From NCBI GenBank assembly GCA_964524185.1, contig CAZGCI010000036.1, positions 1 through 38,511 on the forward strand: 38,511 bases of DNA, written 5' to 3'. The notes under the pieces are model-generated. The model was not told the DNA's origin. It worked only from the letters and a program-made list of their open reading frames with translations, and ran no database searches. This DNA comes from Thiohalocapsa sp964524185 (lineage in GTDB: Bacteria; Pseudomonadota; Gammaproteobacteria; Chromatiales; Chromatiaceae). Shown here piece by piece: positions 7,937 through 19,545 of the stretch. The position numbers were made by a program, and so were the translations under genes. Numbering within the stretch: position 1 is the stretch's first letter; each line of letters opens with the position of its first letter.

Positions 7937-9022
7937 ATGCCCAACAGCAGCCAATCGCGCATACCTGACTCGACCGTCTCGCTGCCCGGCGGTGGGCAAA
8001 TCAGCGAACGGGCGCTGCATTTTCTGAAGGCACTGATCGAGCGCCACATTCGCGACGGCCTGCCGGTGGGGTCGCGCACGCTCGCACGGGATGCGGGCCT
8101 GGATTTGAGCCCAGCGACGGTGCGCAATGTCATGTCAGACTTGGAGGAGCTAGGGCTGGTGGCGTCGCCGCACACCTCCGCCGGCCGCGTGCCGACGGTG
8201 TCGGGCTACCGGCTCTTTGTGGACACCCTGTTGAAGGTGTCCCCCATGGACGACGAGCTGGTAGACCGGATGCGCTCGGGCTTCCAGTCCGGGAGCGAGT
8301 CGAAGGCGCTCATCGAGTCCGCCTCGCGGCTGCTCTCGGGCGTCACGCATCTCGCTGGGCTGGTGATGGTGCCGCGGCACGATCGCGAGGTGTTCCATCA
8401 GATCGAGTTGTTGAAGCTATCTGGCACACGCGTGCTCGCGATCCTGGTCACCGCCGATGGTGAGGTGCATAACCGGATCATTCATACCGAGCAGGAGTGC
8501 TCGCCAGCGCACCTGCAGCAGTCGTCCAATTACCTGACGCAGATGTTCTCTGGGCTTGATCTGCGCGAGGTGCGCCGACGTCTGTTGGAAGACCTGAAGC
8601 AGACACACCAACACATGGACACACTCATGATGCGGGCCATGGAGATGGCGCAGCGGGTGGTGGAGGGCGCCGAGCATCAAGACGACGTGCTCATCGCGGG
8701 CCAAACCAACCTGCTGGAATTCGAAGAGTTGGCCAACATGGATCGCTTGAAGTCGCTGTTCCAGGCATTCACCGAAAAGCGGCAGATCCTGGATTTGCTG
8801 GACCGCTGCATCGAGGCCGACGGCGTGCAGATCTTCATCGGCCAGGAGTCCGGCTTCGAGCTACTTGACGACTGCAGCCTGGTGACCACCACGTATCGGG
8901 TGGAAGACCAGATCCTCGGCGTGTTGGGCGTCATCGGGCCAACGCGGATGGACTACCAGCGGATCATTCCCGTGGTAGACGTCACCGCAAAGCTGCTGGC
9001 GGCGGCCCTACGCCGGCCATGA
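7937..9022 (+). CDS. hrcA: Heat-inducible transcription repressor HrcA
   Basis: This 361-residue protein is the repressor of the CIRCE regulon. The N-terminal winged helix (about residues 12-85) contains the family motif LSPATVRNVMSDLEELGLV and SPHTSAGRVPT; it is followed by the GAF-like dimerisation domain and a C-terminal RRIIPVVDVTAKLL-type end (here YQRIIPVVDVTAKLLAAAL). It lies 33 bp downstream of its own CIRCE operator and is therefore autoregulated. No clear Shine-Dalgarno precedes the ATG at 7937, which suggests weak translation, fitting for a repressor. Gene order hrcA-grpE-dnaK-dnaJ is the classical one. Confidence 0.97.
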   Translation: MPNSSQSRIPDSTVSLPGGGQISERALHFLKALIERHIRDGLPVGSRTLARDAGLDLSPATVRNVMSDLEELGLVASPHTSAGRVPTVSGYRLFVDTLLKVSPMDDELVDRMRSGFQSGSESKALIESASRLLSGVTHLAGLVMVPRHDREVFHQIELLKLSGTRVLAILVTADGEVHNRIIHTEQECSPAHLQQSSNYLTQMFSGLDLREVRRRLLEDLKQTHQHMDTLMMRAMEMAQRVVEGAEHQDDVLIAGQTNLLEFEELANMDRLKSLFQAFTEKRQILDLLDRCIEADGVQIFIGQESGFELLDDCSLVTTTYRVEDQILGVLGVIGPTRMDYQRIIPVVDVTAKLLAAALRRP

Positions 9023-9237
9023 GGCAGCGCACTCGGTCGCGCCTGCGGTCGCGCCGGCGTTAGGCGGCCGGACGGGGCCCCGGGCCCCCCTGGATCGGGC
9101 ATCTGCGCGCCGGGTCCGTCCCTCGTCTGGGAACCGCCGTGGATAGCGCTTCAGCTGCGGTCTTCCCGGCGGCAGCATGCACAGACCAATTCAGCCGCCG
9201 GCCATGCCTAGGCTCGTCGGCGTGCTTGGCAAGGCAA

Positions 9238-9250
9238 ACACAGACTCACA
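9238..9250 (+). repeat. 13-bp leader motif, copy 1 (upstream of grpE)
   Basis: ACACAGACTCACA occurs here and again identically at 10165-10177 ahead of dnaK. Each copy is followed by a CTGGAGAG ribosome-site segment. It may be a shared 5'-UTR element of the two chaperone genes, or a relic of duplication. Confidence 0.6.
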
Positions 9251-9295
9251 CCCTGGAGAGGCATGCCCCGAGCGGCAGTCCCTGGAGCAGACACC

Positions 9296-9973
9296 ATGAA
9301 TTCGGAGCCCAATCGCCAATACGACAACGAGACGGATACCGCGCCCAGCGCTGCGCCACAGGGCGCAGACCCGGCGCCGGGTCCGGAGCAGGTTGCCGAC
9401 GACGGCCGGCCGGAAGCAGCGGCGGCCACCGCCGACGGCCCGCAGCAAGCCGCCCCCGGCGAGGACGCCGCGGCGCCGGCACAGCCTGACCCCGACCCTG
9501 ATCCGGCCGAGCTGACCATGCTCCTGGAGGACGCCCGCGCGCGGGTAGATCAGGTGCAGGACCAGTTGCTGCGCACGCGCGCCGAGATGGACAACATGAG
9601 CCGCCGCCAGGCGAAGGAGCTGGAGAACGCCCACAAGTTCGCGTTGGAGGGTTTCGTGAAGGAGTTGCTGCAGGTGCGTGACAGCCTGGAGCTCGGGCAT
9701 GCCGCCGCGCAGCAGCCGGATGCCGACGTGGTCAAGCTGCGTGAGGGAACCGAGCTGACACTCAAGCTCCTCGGCGACGTCATGAGCAAGTTTGGCGTTG
9801 AGCGGGTGTATCCGGAGGGCGAGCCCTTCAACCCGGACTACCACCAGGCCATGTCCATGCAGCCGCGCGCGGACCTGCCGGCGAACACGGTCACTAATGT
9901 CGTTCAGACCGGCTACACCCTGAACGGCCGGCTGGTGCGCCCGGCGCTGGTGATGGTGTCGTCGGCGGCCTGA
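9296..9973 (+). CDS. grpE: Nucleotide exchange factor GrpE
   Basis: This 225-residue DnaK co-chaperone stimulates ADP release. The N-terminal 60 residues are disordered, Pro/Ala/Asp-rich and acidic. A coiled-coil region follows (about 70-140, with RAEMDNMSRRQAKELENAHKF) and then the beta-domain with the GVERVYPEGEPFNPDYHQAMSM segment and TVTNVVQTGYTLNGRLVRPALVMV. The ATG at 9296 has GGAG 8 nt upstream. An in-frame ATG at 9263 also has a GGAG (4-nt spacer) and would add 11 residues, so the start is not certain. It probably belongs to the HrcA-controlled unit, though 273 bp separate it from hrcA. Confidence 0.95.
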   Translation: MNSEPNRQYDNETDTAPSAAPQGADPAPGPEQVADDGRPEAAAATADGPQQAAPGEDAAAPAQPDPDPDPAELTMLLEDARARVDQVQDQLLRTRAEMDNMSRRQAKELENAHKFALEGFVKELLQVRDSLELGHAAAQQPDADVVKLREGTELTLKLLGDVMSKFGVERVYPEGEPFNPDYHQAMSMQPRADLPANTVTNVVQTGYTLNGRLVRPALVMVSSAA

Positions 9974-10094
9974 GCCGAAGCCTGCGCGGCGGCGGCTTTG
10001 CGTGCCGCCATGGGGCGTCGGCAGCGGCCGCACTCGCGGTATCTGATCGCGCTCAGGGCGGCCTGCGAAAGCGTCCGCTGAGGCGGGCAGTACG

Positions 10095-10123
10095 CTTGAG
10101 AATTTCAAGGTTTTGCCCAACCT
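10095..10123 (+). promoter_or_regulatory. Candidate sigma32 (heat-shock) promoter for dnaK
   Basis: CTTGAGA (10095-10101), a 14-nt spacer, then CCCAACCT (10116-10123). This compares with the sigma32 consensus CTTGAAA-N14-CCCCATnT with one change in the -35 and two in the -10. It sits in the 228-bp grpE-dnaK interval, about 80 bp before dnaK. If real, dnaK would have RpoH control in addition to CIRCE/HrcA control further upstream. Confidence 0.6.
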
Positions 10124-10164
10124 CCCCGGGCAGTTTCAGCCTCCGAGGGCACGACCGAGGGGCA

Positions 10165-10177
10165 ACACAGACTCACA
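10165..10177 (+). repeat. 13-bp leader motif, copy 2 (upstream of dnaK)
   Basis: Identical to bases 9238-9250. It lies 24 bp before the dnaK start codon and just downstream of the sigma32-like promoter, so it would be inside the dnaK leader. Confidence 0.6.
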
Positions 10178-10201
10178 TCGATTCAAAACTGGAGAGACAC
10201 C

Positions 10202-12148
<1,947 letters not shown>

Positions 12149-12180
12149 CGCCCACCGAGCGCCGATGACCTCAAGGTGAG

Positions 12181-12204
12181 ACGCGTGGGCGAGTGCTCAC
12201 GCGT
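12181..12204 (+). terminator. Hairpin between dnaK and dnaJ (attenuator-like)
   Basis: ACGCGTG (12181-12187) pairs perfectly with CACGCGT (12198-12204) around a 10-nt loop and is followed by the T-rich TCTTTC. It begins 33 nt after the dnaK stop. It could act as a partial terminator, giving more DnaK than DnaJ. Confidence 0.45.
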
Positions 12205-12334
12205 TCTTTCGTTGCGGGCACGGCCCGCGCAAAACGCAGCGCATTGAGGCGGATCAGCAACGCGCAGCGTGCCTGGACCCGCCCTGGCGTCGCGTGATCC
12301 CGAAACAGAACGCAGCCCCCGCAAGACAACGCCG

Positions 12335-13471
12335 ATGCCCCGCGATTACTACGAAGTCCTCGGCCTAAGCCGCAATGCGAGCGAGCAGGACATCAAGAAG
12401 GCCTTTCGCCGGCTGGCGATGAAATACCATCCGGACCGCAACCCGGACGACGCCGAGTCCCTCGCCAAGTTCAAAGAGGCCAAAGAGGCCCACGACGTGC
12501 TCACGGACGCGCGCAAGCGCTCCGCCTACGACCAGTTCGGGCATGCTGGCGTCAGCGGCCAGGGTGGCTTTGGCGCCGGCGGTGGGCCCGGGGACTTCGG
12601 CGCCGGCGGCTTTTCGGACATCTTCGGCGACGTCTTCGGCGATATCTTCGGGGGTCGTGCCGGCGGCAGACGCACCCACCGCGGCACGGATCTGCGCTAC
12701 GAGCTGTCCTTGACCCTCGAGGAGGCCGTCGCCGGCAAGGACGTCAGCATCAAGATCCCCACCACGGTGGAATGCCACCATTGCGGCGGCACCGGCGCCA
12801 AGCCTGGGACCAAGCCCAAAGAATGCCCCACCTGCCATGGCCAGGGTCAGGTGCGCATGCAGCAGGGCTTTTTCTCGATTCAGCAAACGTGCCCAACCTG
12901 CCGCGGCACGGGGACGATCATCGAGGAGCCCTGCCGCCACTGCCGCGGCAGCGGCCGGCTGCGCGAAGAGAAGAAGCTCAACGTCAAGGTGCCGCCGGGT
13001 GTGGATACCGGCGACCGCATCCGGCTCGCCGGCGAAGGTGAGCCCGGTGAGCAGGGCGGTCCGCCCGGTGACCTGTATGTGCAGGTCATGGTGCAGGACC
13101 ACCCCATCTTCACCCGCGAGGAGAGCAACCTCTTCTGTGAAGTGCCCATCAGCTTCGCCACTGCGGCACTGGGCGGCGAGTTGGAAGTCCCGACACTGAG
13201 CGGCAAGGTGGTGCTTAAGGTGCCAGCAGGCACCCAAACCGGCAAGATGTTCCGCATGCGCGGCAAGGGCGTGAAGCCCGTGCGCGGTGGCCCCGTCGGT
13301 GACCTCATCTGTCGCGTCGTCGTGGAGACACCGGTGAATCTCACCGAGCGCCAAAAGGAACTGCTCCAGGAGCTGGACGAGACGCTGTCCTCCGGCGGCA
13401 AGCATCACAGCCCACACTCCAGCAGCTGGCTCGACGGCGTGAAGCACTTCTTCGAGAAGATGGGTCTCTGA
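12335..13471 (+). CDS. dnaJ: Chaperone protein DnaJ (Hsp40)
   Basis: This 378-residue type I J-protein stimulates DnaK ATPase and delivers substrates. The J domain is at residues 1-70 with HPD at 32-34. A Gly/Phe-rich linker follows (GGFGAGGGPGDFGAGGF), then four CxxCxGxG zinc repeats (CHHCGGTG, CPTCHGQG, CPTCRGTG, CRHCRGSG) from about residue 147, and then the C-terminal substrate-binding and dimerisation domains. The start MPRDYYEVLG is the conserved one; the in-frame ATG 66 nt upstream adds a non-conserved extension. No strong ribosome site is seen. It is third in the grpE-dnaK-dnaJ order, 186 bp after dnaK. Confidence 0.98.
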   Translation: MPRDYYEVLGLSRNASEQDIKKAFRRLAMKYHPDRNPDDAESLAKFKEAKEAHDVLTDARKRSAYDQFGHAGVSGQGGFGAGGGPGDFGAGGFSDIFGDVFGDIFGGRAGGRRTHRGTDLRYELSLTLEEAVAGKDVSIKIPTTVECHHCGGTGAKPGTKPKECPTCHGQGQVRMQQGFFSIQQTCPTCRGTGTIIEEPCRHCRGSGRLREEKKLNVKVPPGVDTGDRIRLAGEGEPGEQGGPPGDLYVQVMVQDHPIFTREESNLFCEVPISFATAALGGELEVPTLSGKVVLKVPAGTQTGKMFRMRGKGVKPVRGGPVGDLICRVVVETPVNLTERQKELLQELDETLSSGGKHHSPHSSSWLDGVKHFFEKMGL

Positions 13472-13571
13472 CGCCGCCGAGCGCGCACTCGCCTCGGTCG
13501 GCCGCGGCGGCGCGTGCCACGCTCAGCGCCCGGAATACAGGGGACTGCCTGGCGGCCAACCACCACTCGGC

Positions 13572-13642
13572 CCGATGCGGCCCTGCCCGGCAGGATTCGC
13601 CCGATGGGACCCGGCCGATGGGGTCCGCCTGATGGGGCCAGG
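13572..13642. repeat. 14-bp imperfect tandem repeat between dnaJ and mgtE
   Basis: Units beginning CCGATGGGACCC (13601), CCGATGGGGTCC (13615) and CTGATGGGGCCA (13629) recur with an exact 14-bp period. A related CCGATGCGGCCC stands at 13572. The 280-bp interval also holds a GC-rich inverted pair just after dnaJ (CGCCGCCG and CGGCGGCG) and is otherwise empty. No coding potential was recognised. Confidence 0.7.
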
Positions 13643-13751
13643 CAGTGCCCGCCGAACCGTGACGCGGGACTGCTCACCAGACCGATGGCGCGCGATTGCG
13701 CCCCAAGCTAGCGCCGGCTAGGTTGAACACCTGCGCAACGGGAGCCATGCC

Positions 13752-15194
13752 ATGCCTGACCTGCCTCGTCCCGATGAGGACGCGCTGCAACGTCACTTTC
13801 ACGAGATCGAGACGCTGCTGTCACGTCAGCGCCTGGTCGATGATCTGACGCAGCGCCAGCACATGCCGCACCAGGCGCTGGTGGAGAACATTACCCACCG
13901 GCAGAATTTGGCGCGGCTGCAGCGCAAGCTCGACCAGCTGCACCCGGCCGATATCGCATACATCCTGGAGGCACTGCCGCTGAGCGAGCGGCTCTTCGTC
14001 TGGGACCTGGTGCGGGCCGACAAGGATGGCGCCATCCTGTTGGAGGTCTCCGATGCGGTGCGCGAGAACCTGCTCGAGACCATGGATCGGGACGAGATCA
14101 AGTCTGCGGCTGAGCGCCTGGATGCCGATGAGCTCGCTGACCTGATCCCCGACCTGCCGCAGGAAGTGGTCGAGGAGGTGCTGGAGTCCCTCGGCCAAAA
14201 GCAGCAGGAGCGCGTCCGCGCGGCGATGTCCTACCCCGAGGGCACGGTGGGCGCGCTGATGGATTTCGATCTGGTCAAGGTGCGCGAGGACGTGACCCTG
14301 GAGGTCGTGCTGCGCTACCTGCGCCGTTTCGAGGCGCTGCCAGATCACACCGACAAGCTCTATGTCGTCGACCGCGATGAGCGGCTGCGCGGCATCTTGA
14401 CGCTGGAAATGCTGCTCATCCATGAGCCAGAGACGGCGGTCTCGCGGGTCATGCAGTCAAAGGATCTGATTACGTTCGGCCCAGAGGACGAGGCACGGCA
14501 GGCGGCGGGCGCCTTCGAGCGTTACGATCTAGTCTCAGGGCCGGTGATCGATGCCGACCAGCGGCTCATCGCGCGTGTGACGGTGGCCCAGGTGGTGGAC
14601 TACATTCGCGAGGAGAGCGAGGCCGAGATCCTCAACAGCGCCGGGCTCCAGGAAGAGGAGGACCTCTTCGCGCCGGTGCTGCGCTCGGTGCGCAATCGCT
14701 GGGCGTGGCTCGCCATCAATCTGATCACCGCCGTGATTGCCTCGCGGGTGATTGATCTGTTCGAGGGCTCCATCGCCCAGTTGGTTGCGCTGGCCGCGCT
14801 GATGCCGATCGTCGCCGGGATCGGCGGCAATGCCGGCAACCAGACCATCACCATGATCGTGCGCGCAATCGCGACTGGGCAGGTACAGCCCTCGGCGTGG
14901 CGCCGTCTGTTGATCAAGGAGCTGGGTGTGGCCCTGATCAACGGCATGGTGTGGGGCGGCGTGGTCGGTATCTTTGCCGGGGTGCTATACCAGAACGTGG
15001 AGCTCGGGCTGGTGATGGTCTCGGCAATGACCCTGAACCTGATCCTGGCCGCAACCGCAGGCGTGCTCATCCCGCTGATACGCCAACGCCTTGGGCGTGA
15101 TCCTGCCCTCGGCAGCTCCGTGTTGATCACGGGGCTGACCGACTCGGGCGGGTTCTTCATCTTCCTCGGTCTGGCGACGCTGTTCCTGCTCTGA
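13752..15194 (+). CDS. mgtE: Magnesium transporter MgtE
   Basis: This 480-residue inner-membrane Mg2+ channel/transporter has the usual order. An N-terminal superhelical MgtE domain (about 45-150, LDQLHPADIAYILEALP ... LIPDLPQEVVEEVLESL) is followed by two CBS domains (about 155-275, AMSYPEGTVGALMDFDLV ...), which sense Mg2+. The five-helix transmembrane domain comes last (about 310-480), with the pore segment GGNAGNQTITMIVRA. GGGAG lies 7 nt before the ATG. The stop is only 14 bp before glpK, so the two are likely on one transcript. No M-box riboswitch was recognised upstream. Confidence 0.95.
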   Translation: MPDLPRPDEDALQRHFHEIETLLSRQRLVDDLTQRQHMPHQALVENITHRQNLARLQRKLDQLHPADIAYILEALPLSERLFVWDLVRADKDGAILLEVSDAVRENLLETMDRDEIKSAAERLDADELADLIPDLPQEVVEEVLESLGQKQQERVRAAMSYPEGTVGALMDFDLVKVREDVTLEVVLRYLRRFEALPDHTDKLYVVDRDERLRGILTLEMLLIHEPETAVSRVMQSKDLITFGPEDEARQAAGAFERYDLVSGPVIDADQRLIARVTVAQVVDYIREESEAEILNSAGLQEEEDLFAPVLRSVRNRWAWLAINLITAVIASRVIDLFEGSIAQLVALAALMPIVAGIGGNAGNQTITMIVRAIATGQVQPSAWRRLLIKELGVALINGMVWGGVVGIFAGVLYQNVELGLVMVSAMTLNLILAATAGVLIPLIRQRLGRDPALGSSVLITGLTDSGGFFIFLGLATLFLL

Positions 15195-15208
15195 CGCCGC
15201 GAAGGATC

Positions 15209-16720
<1,512 letters not shown>

Positions 16721-16801
16721 CGCCGCGTCAGCGCGTCGCCGGCACAACACCAGTTGCTGCTTGGCGAGGGCGAAGGGCAAAGCACACCCGAAGGCGGGAA
16801 C

Positions 16802-17629
16802 CTAGGCCCTAGGCCCGGGCCGATGAGTCGGCTTTCGGCAAATCAACCGCACCGCACCGTAGCGAAACGCCACATCCGGCCGGTCGCGCACCGCGTCGAA
16901 GGCGGCCGTCATCGCCCGCTCCATGGCCGGCGTCGCATAGCCTTGGGCCTGCAGGCGCTCACTGCCGGATGCCAGCAGCGCCTGCAGGTAGCGTAGCTGC
17001 TCGGCCCGGTCGCGCGTCGCATCGGTGCTGGCAATGACGAGCCTGGGCTCCTCCGCCAGCACTTCGGCGCCCAGGGATTGGGCGATGCGGCCCAGCGTGG
17101 CGCCGATGCAGGGGTCGCCGCCGCCGATGTCGGCTTGGCACCGATTGAAGGCCTCCCACCAGGCCGTAATCGCCGGTTGTGGCGGGTCGAAGCCGAAGGT
17201 TTGGTTGTCCACCTCGGTGAGAATCACTCGACCCGTGGGCTTGACCACCCGCAGCAGCTCGCGCACAACAGCGGCGGGCTCCTGCAGATGCTCCAACACC
17301 CAAATGGTCATGCCGACGTCGAAGCTGTTGTCGGCAAAGGGCAGGGCGTGGGCGTCGCCCCGCACCAAGCGGATCTGCGCGTGGTCGGCGAGCCACGCGC
17401 GCCCAGCATGCAGGTGCACGGCACTGAGGTCGAGGCCGGTGAGTGCCAGGTGCGGTGCGCGCTGCTCGATGAGCTGCAGTTCCGCGCCCACGGCACAGCC
17501 GACCTCCAACAGGCTGCGGTCCTGTGAGAAATCCAGCCCGCCGAAAACCGGCGTCGCGAGCATCTGCGCCTGCGCCAGCAGGCGCCGGCGCTCCGCCTCG
17601 CTGAAACCATGGATGTAGTGCTCCGCCAT
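16802..17629 (-). CDS. Class I SAM-dependent methyltransferase
   Basis: This 275-residue Rossmann-fold methyltransferase has motif I LLEVGCAVGAELQL near residue 40, an acidic strand end ALTGLDLSA, motif GDAHALPFADNSFDVGMTIWVLEHL (motifs II-III) and VVKPTGRVILTEVDN. This is the layout of Methyltransf_11/25-type enzymes that modify small molecules such as quinones or lipids; the substrate cannot be assigned. The ATG at 17629 lacks a strong ribosome site. The gene converges on glpK, with 81 bp between, and is the last ordinary gene before the insertion sequence. Confidence 0.85.
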   Translation of the reverse strand: MAEHYIHGFSEAERRRLLAQAQMLATPVFGGLDFSQDRSLLEVGCAVGAELQLIEQRAPHLALTGLDLSAVHLHAGRAWLADHAQIRLVRGDAHALPFADNSFDVGMTIWVLEHLQEPAAVVRELLRVVKPTGRVILTEVDNQTFGFDPPQPAITAWWEAFNRCQADIGGGDPCIGATLGRIAQSLGAEVLAEEPRLVIASTDATRDRAEQLRYLQALLASGSERLQAQGYATPAMERAMTAAFDAVRDRPDVAFRYGAVRLICRKPTHRPGPRA

Positions 17630-17835
17630 CGCCCGTCGCTACCTGTTTACCGTTCCATCATTGTCCAGTCATCGCGCCGGCTTGCGCCCTGTGGCCAGCC
17701 ATGTAAGAGCGGCCAGCGCCAAAGGGTATCTGCACAGCGGCTCGTGCCCCAGTGTCCATCCGCCAGTCGTGCGTTGTGGTCAGCCGCATCCCATTGATCA
17801 AATCCTGCCGGGCCATGGTGCAGCCACCGCCCGCA

Positions 17836-17846
17836 GTCTGCGCCGC
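17836..17846. repeat. Target-site duplication, left copy
   Basis: GTCTGCGCCGC directly abuts the left end of the insertion sequence and is repeated exactly at 19447-19457. Confidence 0.9.
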
Positions 17847-17938
17847 AGCAATTTCCGCCGAAAAACGATCCCTCGCTAAAACGATAGCTTGGAGTGAAGC
17901 AGCAAAAAGGTCTTCGCAAACTTTCTGCATTAAATCAG

Positions 17939-17944
17939 TATACT
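17939..17944 (+). promoter_or_regulatory. Candidate -10 box of the transposase promoter
   Basis: TATACT, a 5-of-6 match to the -10 consensus, lies 34 bp before the transposase ATG in an AT-richer stretch inside the element. The only -35 candidate (TTCGCA, 17914-17919) is 19 nt away, so the promoter is tentative. Confidence 0.35.
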
Positions 17945-17978
17945 GTCGCGCAAACCTAAGGTTGTGGGGCAGGTATCG

Positions 17979-19283
17979 ATGAGTGCACCGTTTTGCCGCA
18001 AGGACCTCAGCGCCGAGGGGCTGCTGCGCACCGCCCGGCAGGTTTTCGCCGCCATCCCCGACGCACCCGGCAACGACATCGCCCTAGTGGATCACCTGCT
18101 GTCGGGGCTCGCGCTGTTCGGCCTGAAGTACCCCTCGGTGCTGCAGTTCGAGCAAGACTGCCGCGAGGCGAGCACGCGGGCGAACCTCAAGGCGCTCTAC
18201 GGGATCGAGCGAGCGCCGAGTGACACCCGCTTTCGCGAGCGCTTCGATGCGCTCGATCCGGGCTGTCTGCAGCCGTTGTACAAGGCGCTGTTCGCGCAGT
18301 TGCAACGGGGTAAGGGGCTGGAGGGGTTCGACGACCTCGATGGGCACTACCTGCTCTCGCTCGACGGCACCGGGTATTGCTCCTCCAAGCAGGTGCACTG
18401 CGCGCAGTGCGCACAGAAGCAGTACCGCGACGGCACCACGACGTACTACCACCAGATGCTGGGCGCGGTGCTGGTGCATCCGGATCACGCCGAGGTCTTC
18501 CCGCTCGCACCCGAGCCGATCCTCAAGCCCGACGGGTCGAAGCAGAACGATTGCGAGCGCAACGCCGCCAAGCGTCTGCTCACGGATCTGCGCCGCGCCC
18601 ATCCGCACCTGAAGCTGATCGTCGTCGAAGACAGCCTGGCCTCCCACGGTCCGCACATCCGCCATCTGCAAGCGCTGGATTTCAAATTCATCCTCGGCGC
18701 CAAGCAGAGCGACCACACCTACTTGTCCGACTGGGTGGACAGCAGCGAGCAGACCGTCGACACCACTGTCACCGACGCGCACGGCTACCGCCACCGCTTT
18801 CGCTACCTCAACGGTGCGCCGCTCAACGACGCCCACTTCGACTTCGAGGTGAACTTCCTCGAGTACTGGGAGCACGCCCCCGATGGGCGCGTCACCCACT
18901 TCGCCTGGGTGACGGACCTCCCCATCACCGATGCCAACCTCATGACCTTGATGCGAGGTGCCCGCGCACGCTGGAAGATCGAGCACGAGACCTTCAACAC
19001 CCTCAAGCACCAGGGCTACCACTTCGAGCACAACTTCGGTCACGGCCACCAGCACTTGAGCACTGTGCTGATGCACCTGATGATGCTGGCCTTCCTGATC
19101 GATCAGATCCAACAGCGCTGCTGCCGGCTGTTTCAGGCCGCCTTGAGCGCAGCCGCCAGCAAGGCCCGCCTGTGGCGCAAGCTGCGCACGCGCTTCGACC
19201 TGTGCCTGATCCCCGACTGGGCGACGCTGTGGCGCTCCATCATCGCACCGCCGCAGTTCGCCTTGGGCCACGACACCTCGTAA
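17979..19283 (+). CDS. DDE transposase of the insertion sequence
   Basis: This 434-residue transposase has an RNase H-like catalytic core. Likely DDE residues are D129 in LLSLDGTGY, D218 in IVVEDSLASHG and E335 in RARWKIEHETFNTLK. The last matches the R-(3)-E-(6)-K part of the IS4-superfamily YREK motif, while the Tyr position is Ala. A Cys pair, CAQCAQKQYR, lies after the first Asp. The ATG at 17979 follows AGG by 6 nt; a GTG at 17964 is also in frame. The frame is intact from start to stop, so the element may still be active. A long open frame on the opposite strand is a GC-rich shadow. Confidence 0.93.
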   Translation: MSAPFCRKDLSAEGLLRTARQVFAAIPDAPGNDIALVDHLLSGLALFGLKYPSVLQFEQDCREASTRANLKALYGIERAPSDTRFRERFDALDPGCLQPLYKALFAQLQRGKGLEGFDDLDGHYLLSLDGTGYCSSKQVHCAQCAQKQYRDGTTTYYHQMLGAVLVHPDHAEVFPLAPEPILKPDGSKQNDCERNAAKRLLTDLRRAHPHLKLIVVEDSLASHGPHIRHLQALDFKFILGAKQSDHTYLSDWVDSSEQTVDTTVTDAHGYRHRFRYLNGAPLNDAHFDFEVNFLEYWEHAPDGRVTHFAWVTDLPITDANLMTLMRGARARWKIEHETFNTLKHQGYHFEHNFGHGHQHLSTVLMHLMMLAFLIDQIQQRCCRLFQAALSAAASKARLWRKLRTRFDLCLIPDWATLWRSIIAPPQFALGHDTS

Positions 19284-19446
19284 CCGCCGGCCGTGACCGA
19301 CCGTGCTCGACGTGTCTCTTGAGGGGAACAATCAGCCACCGTTGCCATCGCGCCGCCCGGCGCGAGCGAGTCGCTATGCCCGTCCGTGCGCCAGCCGCGC
19401 CGGTGCCGGTGTCCGGCGCTTGCTGGCGTACACAGCGGGAATTGCT

Positions 19447-19457
19447 GTCTGCGCCGC
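19447..19457. repeat. Target-site duplication, right copy
   Basis: GTCTGCGCCGC follows directly after the right end of the insertion sequence and is identical to 17836-17846. The 88 bp from here to the DUF499 start hold a TATGAT box (19481-19486), which may be its original -10 element. Confidence 0.9.
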
Positions 19458-19545
19458 ATCATTGCAGCATCTGAGTCGGCTATGATTTCGACTTTCGGCG
19501 AAGCGACAGACCCACAATGACATGTAACCAGCCGGAGAACAGCGC

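Larger units (their letters stand above)
17847..19446 (+). mobile_element. Complete 1600-bp insertion sequence (IS4-superfamily type)
   Basis: The ends form an imperfect terminal inverted repeat. The left end is AGCAATTTCCGCCG and the reverse complement of the right end is AGCAATTCCCGCTG, 12 of 14 matching. Both sides are flanked by the same 11-bp GTCTGCGCCGC, as expected for the 9-13 bp duplications of IS4-type elements. One transposase gene fills most of it. The element sits in the intergenic region upstream of the DUF499 ATPase and is co-directional with it. The exact target duplication suggests a fairly recent insertion. Confidence 0.9.

Noticed and set aside
9991..10009. GGCGGC/GCCGCC hairpin after grpE as an intrinsic terminator
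   Set aside because: The stem is short and no T-run follows; such GC inverted repeats are expected by chance here.
18084..19331. Long open frame (415 codons) on the minus strand across the transposase gene
   Set aside because: It is antisense to a well-supported DDE transposase, has no family similarity that I recognise and is typical of GC-rich shadow frames.
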